64,000 bases of DNA from Candidatus Poseidoniaceae archaeon. Lineage in GTDB: Archaea; Thermoplasmatota; Poseidoniia; Poseidoniales; Poseidoniaceae. The notes beneath the pieces were generated by a model that had not been told where the DNA came from, searched no databases, and saw nothing but the letters and a program-made list of their open reading frames with translations. The DNA lies in assembly GCA_938030705.1 (NCBI GenBank), contig CALHIR010000003.1, positions 62,001-126,000 of the forward strand, given 5' to 3'. A program made the translations under genes and the position numbers. This document shows positions 25,162 to 34,356 of the stretch, in pieces (position 1 is the stretch's first letter; every line of letters starts with the position of its first letter).

Positions 25162-26247
25162 ATGTTTACTGGCACCGTTGAAGCACGAAGTCATGAAGGT
25201 GGCTTGCTGGTGCACTTTGAAGGATCATCCCCCGCACTGAACGCCATCATGGTCAGAGCAGACGACGGCACGTACATCGGAAAGGTGGACGGCGTCATCG
25301 GCAGCACCAACCATCCATTGGCCCATGTCGCCCATATTGACCGCTCTCTCGACATGGACACACTCATCGGTGTGGGCGTGTCGGTCCGAGCTAAACAGAA
25401 GCCAAAGGAACAACGAGGTGAACGCCGAGGAGGGGATCGCCGAGACAATGACCGAGGATTCCGAAACGACCGAGGCGGACGGGACAATGACCGAGGATTC
25501 CGAAACGACCGAGGCGGACGGGACAACAGAGGCGGGCGGGACAACAGAGGCGGCGATCGCCAACAACGTGGTTCGTTCAACGATAACGATTGGACCTGCC
25601 CGGAGTGTAAGAACTCCAACTTCGCTTTCAGGAACGCCTGCAACCGTTGCGAGGCCCCACGGCCGGGCGGCGGCGGTGGCGGCGGCGGACGACGAGACAA
25701 TGACCGAGGCTTCCGAAACGACCGAGGCGGACGAGACAACAACCGAGGATTCCGAAACGACCGGGGCGGACGGGACAACAACCGAGGATTCCGAAACGAC
25801 CGAGGCGGACGAGACAACAACCGAGGCTTCCAAAACGACCGGGGCGGACGGGACAACAGAGGTGGCGACCGCCAACAACGTGGTACGTTCAACGATAACG
25901 ATTGGACCTGCCCCCAATGTCAGAACTCCAATTTTGCTTTCAGGAACGCCTGCAACCGTTGCGAAGCCCCACGACCGGGCGGCGGTGGGGGCGGCGGCGG
26001 ACGGCGAGACAATAACCGTCAGCGTTCCGGCGGCTACCAACAAAGAGACGGTAACCGTGGACGAGGCTATGATGGCGGTCAACAACGAGGACGACCGCCG
26101 CACAGCCGTGGTGGTTCTGGCCCACAACGTCGTGAATCAACGGATGTCCAACCCCGCAGAGCCAAAGGGAAGCGCTCAGGTCATGCTCACAATCAACCAC
26201 CTCGAGATTTCAGAGCGCCCCGAAGGTTTGAGCGCAGAGATGACTGA
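25162..26247 (+). CDS. gar1: Gar1-like H/ACA RNP protein with RGG tail and two RanBP2-type zinc fingers
   Basis: A 361-residue protein. Residues 1-77 match the Gar1 core of archaeal H/ACA RNPs, which guide pseudouridylation and bind Cbf5: GTVEARSHEGGLLVHF, then PALNAIMV and the signature YIGKVDGVIGSTNHPLAHV. The rest is a disordered RG/RGG- and asparagine-rich tail (RGFRNDRGGRDN units). It holds two RanBP2/NZF-type fingers, W144-C146-C149-N153-C160-C163 and W248-C250-C253-N257-C264-C267. Each finger is followed by an eight-glycine run. Archaeal Gar1 is normally about 75-100 residues without such a tail. The ATG at 25162 is preceded by an in-frame GTG. The next gene starts 14 bp downstream. 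Confidence 0.85.
   Translation: MFTGTVEARSHEGGLLVHFEGSSPALNAIMVRADDGTYIGKVDGVIGSTNHPLAHVAHIDRSLDMDTLIGVGVSVRAKQKPKEQRGERRGGDRRDNDRGFRNDRGGRDNDRGFRNDRGGRDNRGGRDNRGGDRQQRGSFNDNDWTCPECKNSNFAFRNACNRCEAPRPGGGGGGGGRRDNDRGFRNDRGGRDNNRGFRNDRGGRDNNRGFRNDRGGRDNNRGFQNDRGGRDNRGGDRQQRGTFNDNDWTCPQCQNSNFAFRNACNRCEAPRPGGGGGGGGRRDNNRQRSGGYQQRDGNRGRGYDGGQQRGRPPHSRGGSGPQRRESTDVQPRRAKGKRSGHAHNQPPRDFRAPRRFERRDD
25440..26030 (+). repeat. Coding minisatellite with duplicated 312-bp unit in gar1
   Basis: Arrays of units near 36 bp encode RGFRNDRGGRDN. At a larger scale, an RG block plus zinc finger plus glycine run is present twice, with the finger tryptophan codons at 25591 and 25903, exactly 312 bp apart. The two finger segments differ at only a few bases, mostly third positions, which points to a recent or homogenised duplication. 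The repeats also leave other frames open, which is an artefact. Confidence 0.85.
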
Positions 26248-26261
26248 ATGGACGTGAGCAA

Positions 26262-27296
26262 ATGAGTGCTGAATCGCATTACCTCAATGCGCTCGAAGCC
26301 CTTGATGAAGGCGACCGAGACCTCGCGAAGAAAGAAGCCAAAAAGGCAGCATCGATTGACCCAGACCACGTTGAGGCATGGTCTGTTTATGTCGAAGCCT
26401 GTCTCCCCCCACCCGGCGTACCGGCCTCGATGTCACAGGCTGCTCAAGCCCTCTCGGCCATCAAGAAAATCATCGCGGTTGACCCAAACCGGATGGACAT
26501 GTGGGTGCAAGGTGGTCGACTCATGGCCGACGACCTTGGTATGCTTCACGACGCCCTTCATTGGTGGCAAGACTGCCGGGAAATCGCACCGCGGGAGGTC
26601 ACGCCCGTGGTCGAGATGGCTTCAATCCTCGCTGACATGGGCGAGTATGCCGCAGCCCAGGAGAGGCTCCAATCCATTCTGGACGACAACATGGATGTGG
26701 GCATGACCCAATTTCGTAAGATCAATGCGCTTCTCCAGCTCGTGCGAGCAGCCGCCACCCAGCAGGAAAAGGATATTTTCAAACCCTACGAAAAGCATCA
26801 CGACGGATGGGAAGCGATTCGCCAAAAAATGCGAAAACCCCCGATGTCTGAGAATTTCATTTTCCTCATCACAGCGGTTCCGATTCTGCTGATTCTGGTG
26901 GTCATGCTGCAAGGAATCGGACAACCGTCTTTCGCCACCCTCTGTTTGAACACCCTTGTCATTTTGATTGTCATCATGGTGTGTATGCGCAATGCAAAGC
27001 GTTGGTTCCAAATTATCAACCGCCCAGCCTTCAATCTTTTACGAGCGATGAACTTTGAAGCCGCTACAGGCTATACCGTGCTCGAAGAGGACATCCGAAC
27101 CTCGGTCCTCTACATGTACATCATGCAGCGCAAACCAACTTCTTGGCAGGAACGAACGTTGAAAATCATCGATAATGGCAAACCGCTTCCAAACAACTGG
27201 CGCCTTCGACTTCCCGACTTTGAATCCCATTTGGTGGAAAGCGAAGAGCGGGCCCCCGACCAAACGTCTCTCGGAGCATTTTGGGAGGAAGAGTGA
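26262..27296 (+). CDS. TPR-like protein with two membrane helices
   Basis: A 344-residue protein. The first 180 residues are helical hairpins of tetratricopeptide type (SHYLNALEALDEGDRDLAKK, then KAASIDPDHVEAWSVYVEA, later IIAVDPNRMDMW). Two adjacent membrane helices follow at about 205-245 (NFIFLITAVPILLILVVML and LCLNTLVILIVIMVCM). The C-terminal 95 residues are soluble and basic. It follows gar1 by 14 bp and is probably co-transcribed, but there is no clear functional link. It converges on the giant surface-protein gene with a 231-bp spacer. I recognise no named family. Confidence 0.7.
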   Translation: MSAESHYLNALEALDEGDRDLAKKEAKKAASIDPDHVEAWSVYVEACLPPPGVPASMSQAAQALSAIKKIIAVDPNRMDMWVQGGRLMADDLGMLHDALHWWQDCREIAPREVTPVVEMASILADMGEYAAAQERLQSILDDNMDVGMTQFRKINALLQLVRAAATQQEKDIFKPYEKHHDGWEAIRQKMRKPPMSENFIFLITAVPILLILVVMLQGIGQPSFATLCLNTLVILIVIMVCMRNAKRWFQIINRPAFNLLRAMNFEAATGYTVLEEDIRTSVLYMYIMQRKPTSWQERTLKIIDNGKPLPNNWRLRLPDFESHLVESEERAPDQTSLGAFWEEE

Positions 27297-27504
27297 ACAC
27301 CTCCACTCACCGTTCAATGGTCATGGAACCAATTGATGGCCCCCTGCTTCAGATGCGTACCATGGATTACCTCTGGGGTTCCAATCCCAAAGCAGCAATA
27401 CCCAATCAAGGGTCTCCACCAAGGCGAGCAGACCGCCTATGAATCGCTCTTCTTCGATGACATCCAGAGGCATGACACGCCGTACACTCAAACCAATCGA
27501 TACC

Positions 27505-27525
27505 AAAGCGCCTCAAGGCGCTTGG
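27505..27525 (-). terminator. 3' hairpin after the giant surface-protein gene
   Basis: Directly after the stop at 27528 the minus strand reads AAGCGCC-TTGA-GGCGCTT, a perfect 7-bp stem with a 4-base loop. It extends with CC/GG pairs around one bulged base. It lies 5-23 bases past the stop and probably marks the mRNA 3' end or stabilises it. There is no T-run, so intrinsic termination is uncertain. Confidence 0.45.
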
Positions 27526-27527
27526 CC

Positions 27528-30500
27528 TCATTGTTGTGATTGAGCGTATTGGATAGCGTATTGCTGAGCGTAAGCGGCTGCGGTCGCAGCATCGTACCCT
27601 TGGCCTACGAACTGTTGGTAGTATTGTTCGTAAATCGCCTGGTCAAACGCTGCTGCTGCGGGTTGGGCTGCTGCCGCTGGTTGAGCTGCTGCTGCCGCCG
27701 CTGGTTGAGCTGCTGCACCGCCCACATATTGGGCTGCGAAAGCTCTCGCTGTTTCTTCAGGATAGCCTTGAGCAATCAACTGCTGCACGTACTGCTCGGT
27801 TGGGTCCAAAGCATCGGCACCGAAGGCACCTTCCATGCCACCAAAGGCGTCATCCTTCTCTCCACCACGGCGCATGAACATGAGAGTACCAACAACGATC
27901 AAAAGAAGAACGGCTCCAAGAATCATGATCATGGTGGAATCAAGTCCGCTGGAAACATCATCGCCGCTGTTGTCAGTCTGGGTGTTATCAGACCACTCAC
28001 CGGTGGTTGGGTCGTAGGACCAATCTCCACTCCACTGGCAATCTCCGTTGGCGTCAAGAATGAATTCGCCGCCGGCTTCAATCGCCTGTGGGTCGGCTTC
28101 CAAACCTTGGCAGGCAGGAAGGTTCAGTTCAATCCACTTGATGGTGACCCATCGCTCGTTGGGGTAATCGCCCTCGTAGTACTTGATGTAGACGCGCTGA
28201 GTGCGGGACTCGGCCGTGTACAATCCACTCATGTCAAGGGTGATGTCGAAGCGGTCACCGTCGCCCAACGCTGCGCTCTTATTCCAGAGGTTCTGGAGGC
28301 TCAAGTTGTACTTCATGACGGAGGAAGCGGAGAAGTTCTCTTGGAAGAAAGCCGCCTCAACGTAGACTTCGCTTGTCTCAGCGCCAGAAAGAACGCTTCC
28401 AGAAATGGTGAGGGTGTCTTCTTGGTACTTCGAGGCGTTCAACTGAACGTTGTCCCACTGGATGGCTGGCTCTTCATCACCGAAGCCCTCGGGCACGATG
28501 ACGAAGTACATTCTGTGCTTTTCAGAGAACTTGCCTGCACTGTCGTAAACAACCAATTCAATTCGAATTTGGTTCTCAGTGGTACCGGTTGAATCCACGG
28601 TGACGTTCTTGAATTTGTATGACCACTCGCCACCGCTTGCTGCGGTTTGCGTGAAAGTATGGCCGTCCAAGTCAAAGGAATCATCGCCGTATGGAGCATC
28701 GAACAGGACCTTCCATTCATAGGTCTCGATACCGTTTCCGTCAAGCGCATCTTGGTCGCTTGAGTTGCTGGCATCAAAGTGAATGACCAACTCGGCATCG
28801 TCGCCTTCACCCTGGAGGATAATGCGGTGAACATCCCATTCAACATTGGAGACCGTCTTGGTTCCTATGAATTCAACGTTGTCTTCGTAGTTGGTGCGGA
28901 TGTCGATGACGGCATCGGCTTCAGGTCGGAATTCATCAGCGTAGACGTCGTTGGTCTCAACGGTCACATCGATGGTTCGGGCGTGGCCGTTGGCATCGTG
29001 CAGCATCAGGGTGATGTGCCACTGTTCGCCTTGAGCGCAACCGGTTTGTGAGGCGAGATCGGCCTTACAGAACATCATGCTCGGAGCATCTTCGGTTGAG
29101 TGTCCAGTGACGCCGGTGGCGAGGGTGCTTCCGTCCCAGTTGGTTGGGCCGTCGATGATCCAGTCAGCCTGGAGCGTTTCGGTGGTGGAGGTGGTGTAGC
29201 CGAAGTTCAGAGTTGCATCGCTCTTCATGTAGCGCAGAGCGTACTTGCCCGTGCTCGGGTCAATGCTTGGCGTTTCGCCGTTAATGGTCAAATCAAGACC
29301 GTTTCCGAGCGTGCCGAAGCCATCTGGGTAGGGGTTGACCTGATATTGCAAGAGGTTGCCCAAAAGCGGGAAGGTGGTGCTGTCGGCTCGCTCAGAGTGG
29401 GTCGCTACGTCAATGGTGGAGACAATGAGACCACCCGAGAAGTAGCTGCAAACGCCCAACACGGTGTCTTGGATGTCTTCTGAGGAGCGAATCAGTCGCT
29501 GGAAATAGCCACCGTCTTCCATGTAACCATCGCAGGTTTCGGGCACATTGTTCGTGCTGACCGACTTGGTGTTCAGGACCGCTTGAGCCACACCGGAGTT
29601 AGCGTCAAAGCCTTGGAAGGCGTTGACGTCGATGTTGTCCATCACGGGGTGGTAGGGATCAGCCAAATCCATCGTGTTGTAGGTGACCTGTGTTTCCGCC
29701 GTGTCTCGGCTTTGGACGTCCAAGCCAAAGGGTAGGCGTCCAGACAATCCTTGGTCAAGTCCGTAGATTTGGCTACCGAGCGGACCCAAGTGGGCCTGCA
29801 CGGTACCACCGGCGGACATGAAGTTCTCCAAAACCGTTCGTCGTGCGGGTTCACCGAGGTACTGGTAATATCCATCCCCACCAAATTGGGTGTCCTTGGC
29901 GACCAAGACTTCCTGCCATGGCAGCACAATCTTGTCGTAGTGAGTGAACCAGCCGGCGTCGAAGTAGGTGCTCCAGTCGTTGATTTCGTACTGAGTGTAC
30001 GTCATGTCGAGCAGAGCAAGGTCTTGTTTGATGGCGGTGGTGCGAGACGAGGTGTCCGAAAGGATGGCGATGTCAACATGGTCGGCGAAACTGGCATGGA
30101 AGTACCGCTCATTGCCGGTCTCGGTACCGTCGGCCAGTTGGCCATAGAAACTGATGTTGTAGGTCTTGCCGTCCATCCAGCCGTTCCACGGGGTGAAGGA
30201 AACGGAGGTCTTCTGTTGGCTCTGCAAGGTGACAGCGGGTCCAGAATCCACGATGTGGGCTTGGCTACCGTCAGCCATGTCGGTGACTTCCATGTAGAAG
30301 ATGTAATCTCCGGTGAGCACGCCGTTGGTGGCCTGAATGTCCCAGGAGTGGGTCAACGCACTGTCAATGGGCAAGACACATTCCAGAGTCTGGTCGTCAT
30401 GGCAGGCCAGAATGTTGGGCTTACCGATGGAGATATCCACCGATTCAACGTTGAAAATCACGCGCTCGATGTTGTTGGCTTCAGACAGTTCGTTGTCGTT

Positions 30501-33500
30501 GTACCAAGGCTTGCCCATCGTGGTGTTGTCAAAGACCGTCTTCACGTCCAGACGATAGACACCAGCGAAGAACTCGTGGCTTGCGATGGTGGTCATAGCG
30601 GATTCTTCGGCGTCGACGTTGGTTCGGGAGTCGGTGTACACTGCGTCTTGAACGAAGGTGTATTCCGAGAGGGAGATGTTGTTGAAGCCGATGCCCTTGA
30701 AACCGTCATTGATACCGTTTCGACCGTCATCGTCCGATTGGAATTCAAAGTGGACGTCCACCATGGAACCTTGGAGGGACATGCACTCGGCTCGCCATTG
30801 GCTTGAATCTGGCGAGGAACGGTTCTGGATGTACAGGTGAGTCAAATCGATGCTCGTGGTCTTCACCAATTCTTCAGAGTTGAAGAAGACGTTGTAGTTG
30901 CCACTGCCGTCGGTGTTTGCCGGATCGCCGATAAAGGAAAGTTCAGTTTGGTCGATGGATTCGGTGGCGTTAATGATACCGTTGCCGTCGTCGTCGTTCT
31001 GGCACGTGCCGTCTTCGTTGTAATCGTTCCACTGAGCGAAGACAAGACCGGAGTAGTTCGCTCCGTCCTTATCGTAGTCAACGCTCATGGTGGCGTAATC
31101 GCTGGGGTCAACATTGCCGCTCTGGTCAATGGTGTAGAACGTGTCAGCGTAATACTCAAAGTTGAGCGAAACGAAGTCCCCGCTCATGCTGGTCAAGTCG
31201 ATGTTCGGGATGGTCAACGTCTCGTTGGCCCAAGCATCATCGTAGCCTGATGTGCCGGTATCGCAAGGATGGCCGAACCAGTAAGCGTTGTTGTTGAAGA
31301 TCTTGGTCGAACAGCTGTTTTCGTTGTAGATGGCGCCCTTTGGCTGTTGGTTTTCTTCGTACCGGTAGCCTTGGGTGCCGCCTTCGAACGATTCCTCACA
31401 AACCGCTGAAGGAGTGCCACAGTACACGTCGGACGGGGTAGCCGAATAGACCGTGGCTTCAATGCCGAAGTCAACCGGCGTATTACCAAAGTTGTTGGTC
31501 ATCACGGAGATGTCAAAGGTCCCTTCGGCGTAAAGCCCGCCCGGATTGAAGTATTCGATGGATTCAACCGTTGGGTCGTACAGATTGAACGGGGTGACAT
31601 AGCCCACGGCGTCGTCGTTGATGTCCTGTTCATCCCAAGCATTGTTGGAGATGGTGGCCGAAATTCTGTAGGTGGTATCGTTGAGGAGGTCGGCTTGGAT
31701 GGAAGTGGTGTATTCCTGTCCGGGCTGGAGGTTGCTGAGCGGACCGATGGTGGTGGATTGAGTCTGCGGGTTAGGTAGGAAAGCCGTGTTTTGTTTCCAG
31801 ATGGTCAGGTTGTCAACGGCGAAACCGTCTCGACCGCTCCAACGGCTTTCGTTGTCGTCGGCCGTGGAACCTTGGAATCCGGTTCGGAAGCGGAATCGCA
31901 GGTCGATGTTTTCACCGGCCCACGGAGAGAGGTCAAAGGAACCAAGGTCTTCCTCGGTGAAGTTGTCCCAGCCATAATAGGTGCCGGATGCGGCCAAACC
32001 GTAGTAGACGATGTTCTCAGGCGCTGCGCCCCAGGAGTTTTGCTTGAAAGCACGATCGTTGTCAAATCCACCCCAGATGGTGGCGCCGGATGGACAAGCA
32101 CCTGCAATCGCCGCTTCTTGTGGGCAACCGATGAGGTTCCATCCCGTTGCTTCGCTGTACACTTCAACGATGGCGAGGTCGTCCCAAACGTCCCCGACAA
32201 TGAAGCCGGTACCGTCGGAACTGCCCAAGGCACCAAGGCCAAGGTGGCGGAAGAGTTCAACGCTCATGAAAGCACGGTCTGCGCCCGTCAAGTCAACATC
32301 GTTGAGGACCATAGCGTCGTCCCAGTTCTTACCATAGCCGCTCCACGTGTCGCCGGAGCCGTTGGTTTTCATCTCTCCAGCCCACATGAAGTCGGTTGGG
32401 TTGATGTAGTTCGCAGAGACGTTGGCATCGTTGTTTCCGCCACCGGTTGCGCCCGTCGAATGGTTGTTTTCAAGGTGCCATTTTGTAGCACCATCAACGT
32501 ATTCTTCGTAGGACCAAGTACAGCCTGTGCCACATCCGGTCTTGACCTCAGGCGTATCCCAATCGTTGGAATACACGGTGTTGTTGGTCGAGTTGGCTTC
32601 GTCGACGATCTTGAGTTCAACATCCAAGTCAGCACTCTGCCCGTTGAGGGTGTCCATGCCCGTGTTGGAGACGGTCACGTTGATGGTACGGGTTCCTTCG
32701 CCAACGACGCCAAAGAAGCGGTCGGTCGGTGAGATCTCAAGATCGGTTACTGCCAAGTCCTTGTTATCCATCTCAACGACGGTCAGTGTATCGTACTGAC
32801 CTGCCCAGCCGAAGTTGTCTCGCCATCCACCAAAGGCGTAGTTGGTGTGGCCAACCACGAGGTCCAGAGCGGACCCCGTACCGCCTTGCAATTGACCGAC
32901 GGCGACCGCTGATGGTCGGCGGCTTGCAGGATAGGAGAGCGGGCTGACGTGGCCGCCGTTTCCATCAGAAAGGGTCACCTGAACAGTGGTAGGGAAGTTG
33001 AGGAAGAAACTCGAGGTGCTCCCACCAGCCGAGTCGGATGTGTTCTGCTGGTAAGCAATGGTCGGGTTCACGAAGTCGGGCTCTCCATCGCCGTTGAGAT
33101 CAGCGACTTGAATAGCCCATGAGATGTAGGGGCCAAAGTAGGCCAACTGGGAATTTCCAAATGTCCCTTGGGCGCTGGCTTGTTTGAAGCTCACGTTCTC
33201 CAAGTTGCTGTCCATCACGGCGATGGTATCGATGTAGCCGCCGCCGCTAATATCGGCAATGGAGAAGTCTTCGGTGGTGCCAACACCCATGTTGACGTTG
33301 TGGGTGTTCGCTTGACTGGTACCGTAGGAGTAGGAGGCCGGGTAGTTTTGACTGATACAGTCGTATTCAATGATGGTGATGTTGTCGTCGGCGCCTGGGT
33401 TCGTCACTTGACCTGTGGAGTAATCGAGGCCCTCGCTGCGGAGCAAGAAAATATCGTCGTCGGTGGTGGATGGAGCTGCTTGACATCCCAACGATGGATT

Positions 33501-34223
33501 CGGTTCGCCCCAATCGCCTACTTCGATGCTGCGGTAGGTGTTCTGTTGAGCAGAACCCAAGGCGGTGACGAAGCCGTTGGTGGCGGAGGTGATGGGGCTC
33601 TTGTAGGTGACAACACGCTGGGACGTGATGTCGCTCAAAAGGTCGAGAACGTAAATGTCGTCGTTCCCGTCTTGGTCGGCGTCGCCCACGGTCATGTCCC
33701 ACACCCAGAAGTGAGTAAATCGTTCGCCAATGGACCAGTCCCGGTTGCTGCAGCCACCGTTTTCAAGGATGGTGACGTTGCCAGGCTCACCGGCTGGTGC
33801 ACCGGCATCGTTGGTCTTGAACGGGTTGTTCTTTTGATAAATGACGATATCGATAGCGTTGTCGCCGGTGAATTCACCCACTTCCACCTGCTCAACGTTG
33901 GCGAACTCGTCCCAGTCCGCATTACGGCTTTGGTTGCCGGCGACCCAGATGTCCTGTCGCTCGTTGAAGTTGCCAAAGCCGTCGTTGTAGAGAATGGTCA
34001 TCGAGTGTGTGCCGTCCGTTGCCACGGCCATGTCGTTGTTGCCGTCACAGTCGAAATCACCGATGGCGACGTCCATGGGGTCGCGGTTGGTGGTGTAGCT
34101 GCGGGCAACCGATGCGCTGGCGGTGGTGGCGAGAGCCGCCGTGGTGCTGAGCACCATTAGCAGCGTGAGGAAGATACTGCGCATTCGGGCTTTAGAGAGG
34201 TCGTTTTGGGTTGGCATGGACAT
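27528..34223 (-). CDS. Giant C-terminally anchored surface protein with FG-GAP and CARDB regions
   Basis: A 2231-residue protein. A signal peptide (about residues 1-37, core IFLTLLMVLSTTAALA) leads to FG-GAP/VCBS-like calcium loops (DVAIGDFDCDGNNDMAV, VGDADQDGNDDIYVLDL and VADLNGDGEPDFV). A CARDB-type Ig domain (VTVSNTGMDTLNGQSADLDV) and many further beta domains follow, with scattered CxxxC-like pairs. A membrane helix near 2098-2118 (MIMILGAVLLLIVVGTLMFM) and a 112-residue cytoplasmic tail end it. The tail has two similar helical motifs (LIAQGYPEETARAFAAQY and FVGQGYDAATAAAYAQQY) separated by an Ala/Pro/Gln repeat. The ATG at 34223 sits about 30 bases after a TATA box. Probable role: cell-surface adhesion or polymer binding, by inference. 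Confidence 0.8.
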   Translation of the reverse strand: MSMPTQNDLSKARMRSIFLTLLMVLSTTAALATTASASVARSYTTNRDPMDVAIGDFDCDGNNDMAVATDGTHSMTILYNDGFGNFNERQDIWVAGNQSRNADWDEFANVEQVEVGEFTGDNAIDIVIYQKNNPFKTNDAGAPAGEPGNVTILENGGCSNRDWSIGERFTHFWVWDMTVGDADQDGNDDIYVLDLLSDITSQRVVTYKSPITSATNGFVTALGSAQQNTYRSIEVGDWGEPNPSLGCQAAPSTTDDDIFLLRSEGLDYSTGQVTNPGADDNITIIEYDCISQNYPASYSYGTSQANTHNVNMGVGTTEDFSIADISGGGYIDTIAVMDSNLENVSFKQASAQGTFGNSQLAYFGPYISWAIQVADLNGDGEPDFVNPTIAYQQNTSDSAGGSTSSFFLNFPTTVQVTLSDGNGGHVSPLSYPASRRPSAVAVGQLQGGTGSALDLVVGHTNYAFGGWRDNFGWAGQYDTLTVVEMDNKDLAVTDLEISPTDRFFGVVGEGTRTINVTVSNTGMDTLNGQSADLDVELKIVDEANSTNNTVYSNDWDTPEVKTGCGTGCTWSYEEYVDGATKWHLENNHSTGATGGGNNDANVSANYINPTDFMWAGEMKTNGSGDTWSGYGKNWDDAMVLNDVDLTGADRAFMSVELFRHLGLGALGSSDGTGFIVGDVWDDLAIVEVYSEATGWNLIGCPQEAAIAGACPSGATIWGGFDNDRAFKQNSWGAAPENIVYYGLAASGTYYGWDNFTEEDLGSFDLSPWAGENIDLRFRFRTGFQGSTADDNESRWSGRDGFAVDNLTIWKQNTAFLPNPQTQSTTIGPLSNLQPGQEYTTSIQADLLNDTTYRISATISNNAWDEQDINDDAVGYVTPFNLYDPTVESIEYFNPGGLYAEGTFDISVMTNNFGNTPVDFGIEATVYSATPSDVYCGTPSAVCEESFEGGTQGYRYEENQQPKGAIYNENSCSTKIFNNNAYWFGHPCDTGTSGYDDAWANETLTIPNIDLTSMSGDFVSLNFEYYADTFYTIDQSGNVDPSDYATMSVDYDKDGANYSGLVFAQWNDYNEDGTCQNDDDGNGIINATESIDQTELSFIGDPANTDGSGNYNVFFNSEELVKTTSIDLTHLYIQNRSSPDSSQWRAECMSLQGSMVDVHFEFQSDDDGRNGINDGFKGIGFNNISLSEYTFVQDAVYTDSRTNVDAEESAMTTIASHEFFAGVYRLDVKTVFDNTTMGKPWYNDNELSEANNIERVIFNVESVDISIGKPNILACHDDQTLECVLPIDSALTHSWDIQATNGVLTGDYIFYMEVTDMADGSQAHIVDSGPAVTLQSQQKTSVSFTPWNGWMDGKTYNISFYGQLADGTETGNERYFHASFADHVDIAILSDTSSRTTAIKQDLALLDMTYTQYEINDWSTYFDAGWFTHYDKIVLPWQEVLVAKDTQFGGDGYYQYLGEPARRTVLENFMSAGGTVQAHLGPLGSQIYGLDQGLSGRLPFGLDVQSRDTAETQVTYNTMDLADPYHPVMDNIDVNAFQGFDANSGVAQAVLNTKSVSTNNVPETCDGYMEDGGYFQRLIRSSEDIQDTVLGVCSYFSGGLIVSTIDVATHSERADSTTFPLLGNLLQYQVNPYPDGFGTLGNGLDLTINGETPSIDPSTGKYALRYMKSDATLNFGYTTSTTETLQADWIIDGPTNWDGSTLATGVTGHSTEDAPSMMFCKADLASQTGCAQGEQWHITLMLHDANGHARTIDVTVETNDVYADEFRPEADAVIDIRTNYEDNVEFIGTKTVSNVEWDVHRIILQGEGDDAELVIHFDASNSSDQDALDGNGIETYEWKVLFDAPYGDDSFDLDGHTFTQTAASGGEWSYKFKNVTVDSTGTTENQIRIELVVYDSAGKFSEKHRMYFVIVPEGFGDEEPAIQWDNVQLNASKYQEDTLTISGSVLSGAETSEVYVEAAFFQENFSASSVMKYNLSLQNLWNKSAALGDGDRFDITLDMSGLYTAESRTQRVYIKYYEGDYPNERWVTIKWIELNLPACQGLEADPQAIEAGGEFILDANGDCQWSGDWSYDPTTGEWSDNTQTDNSGDDVSSGLDSTMIMILGAVLLLIVVGTLMFMRRGGEKDDAFGGMEGAFGADALDPTEQYVQQLIAQGYPEETARAFAAQYVGGAAAQPAAAAAAQPAAAAQPAAAAFDQAIYEQYYQQFVGQGYDAATAAAYAQQYAIQYAQSQQ
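27640..27722 (-). repeat. Low-complexity GCT/CAG-rich repeat encoding an Ala-Gln-Pro linker
   Basis: A short tandem repeat on the minus strand encodes AAAQPAAAAAAQPAAAAQP between the two cytoplasmic helical motifs of the giant surface protein. Such repeats are prone to slippage, so the linker length may vary between strains. Confidence 0.6.
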
Positions 34224-34250
34224 CACTTGTTCCCGCGAGGCCCTGTTCGG

Positions 34251-34258
34251 ATATAATG
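34251..34258 (-). promoter_or_regulatory. TATA box of the giant surface-protein gene
   Basis: Reads ATTATAT on the minus strand, 28-35 bases before the ATG at 34223. Transcription would begin near 34229, so the mRNA is leaderless or nearly so. Confidence 0.55.
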
Positions 34259-34356
34259 CCTTTGCACTTAAGTTCCCTGCCAATATAGCCGCAAGCCCCC
34301 GTTTATGTTCAAATTTGAGAGGTTTTTCTCCCTCCCAAATTGATGATTTTTCTGCC

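Noticed and set aside
25225..26257. Long open frames on both strands through the gar1 repeat, encoding valine/serine-rich or threonine/glutamate-rich proteins
   Set aside because: They arise because the RG-encoding repeat has no stops in other frames. They have no ribosome site or family match and read as pure repeats, while the Gar1 frame has a recognisable domain and fingers.
29751..34160. Several 300-350-codon plus-strand frames opposite the giant surface protein
   Set aside because: They are antisense shadows caused by high GC at third positions. The minus frame has a signal peptide, domains and a membrane helix, and the plus frames show none of these.
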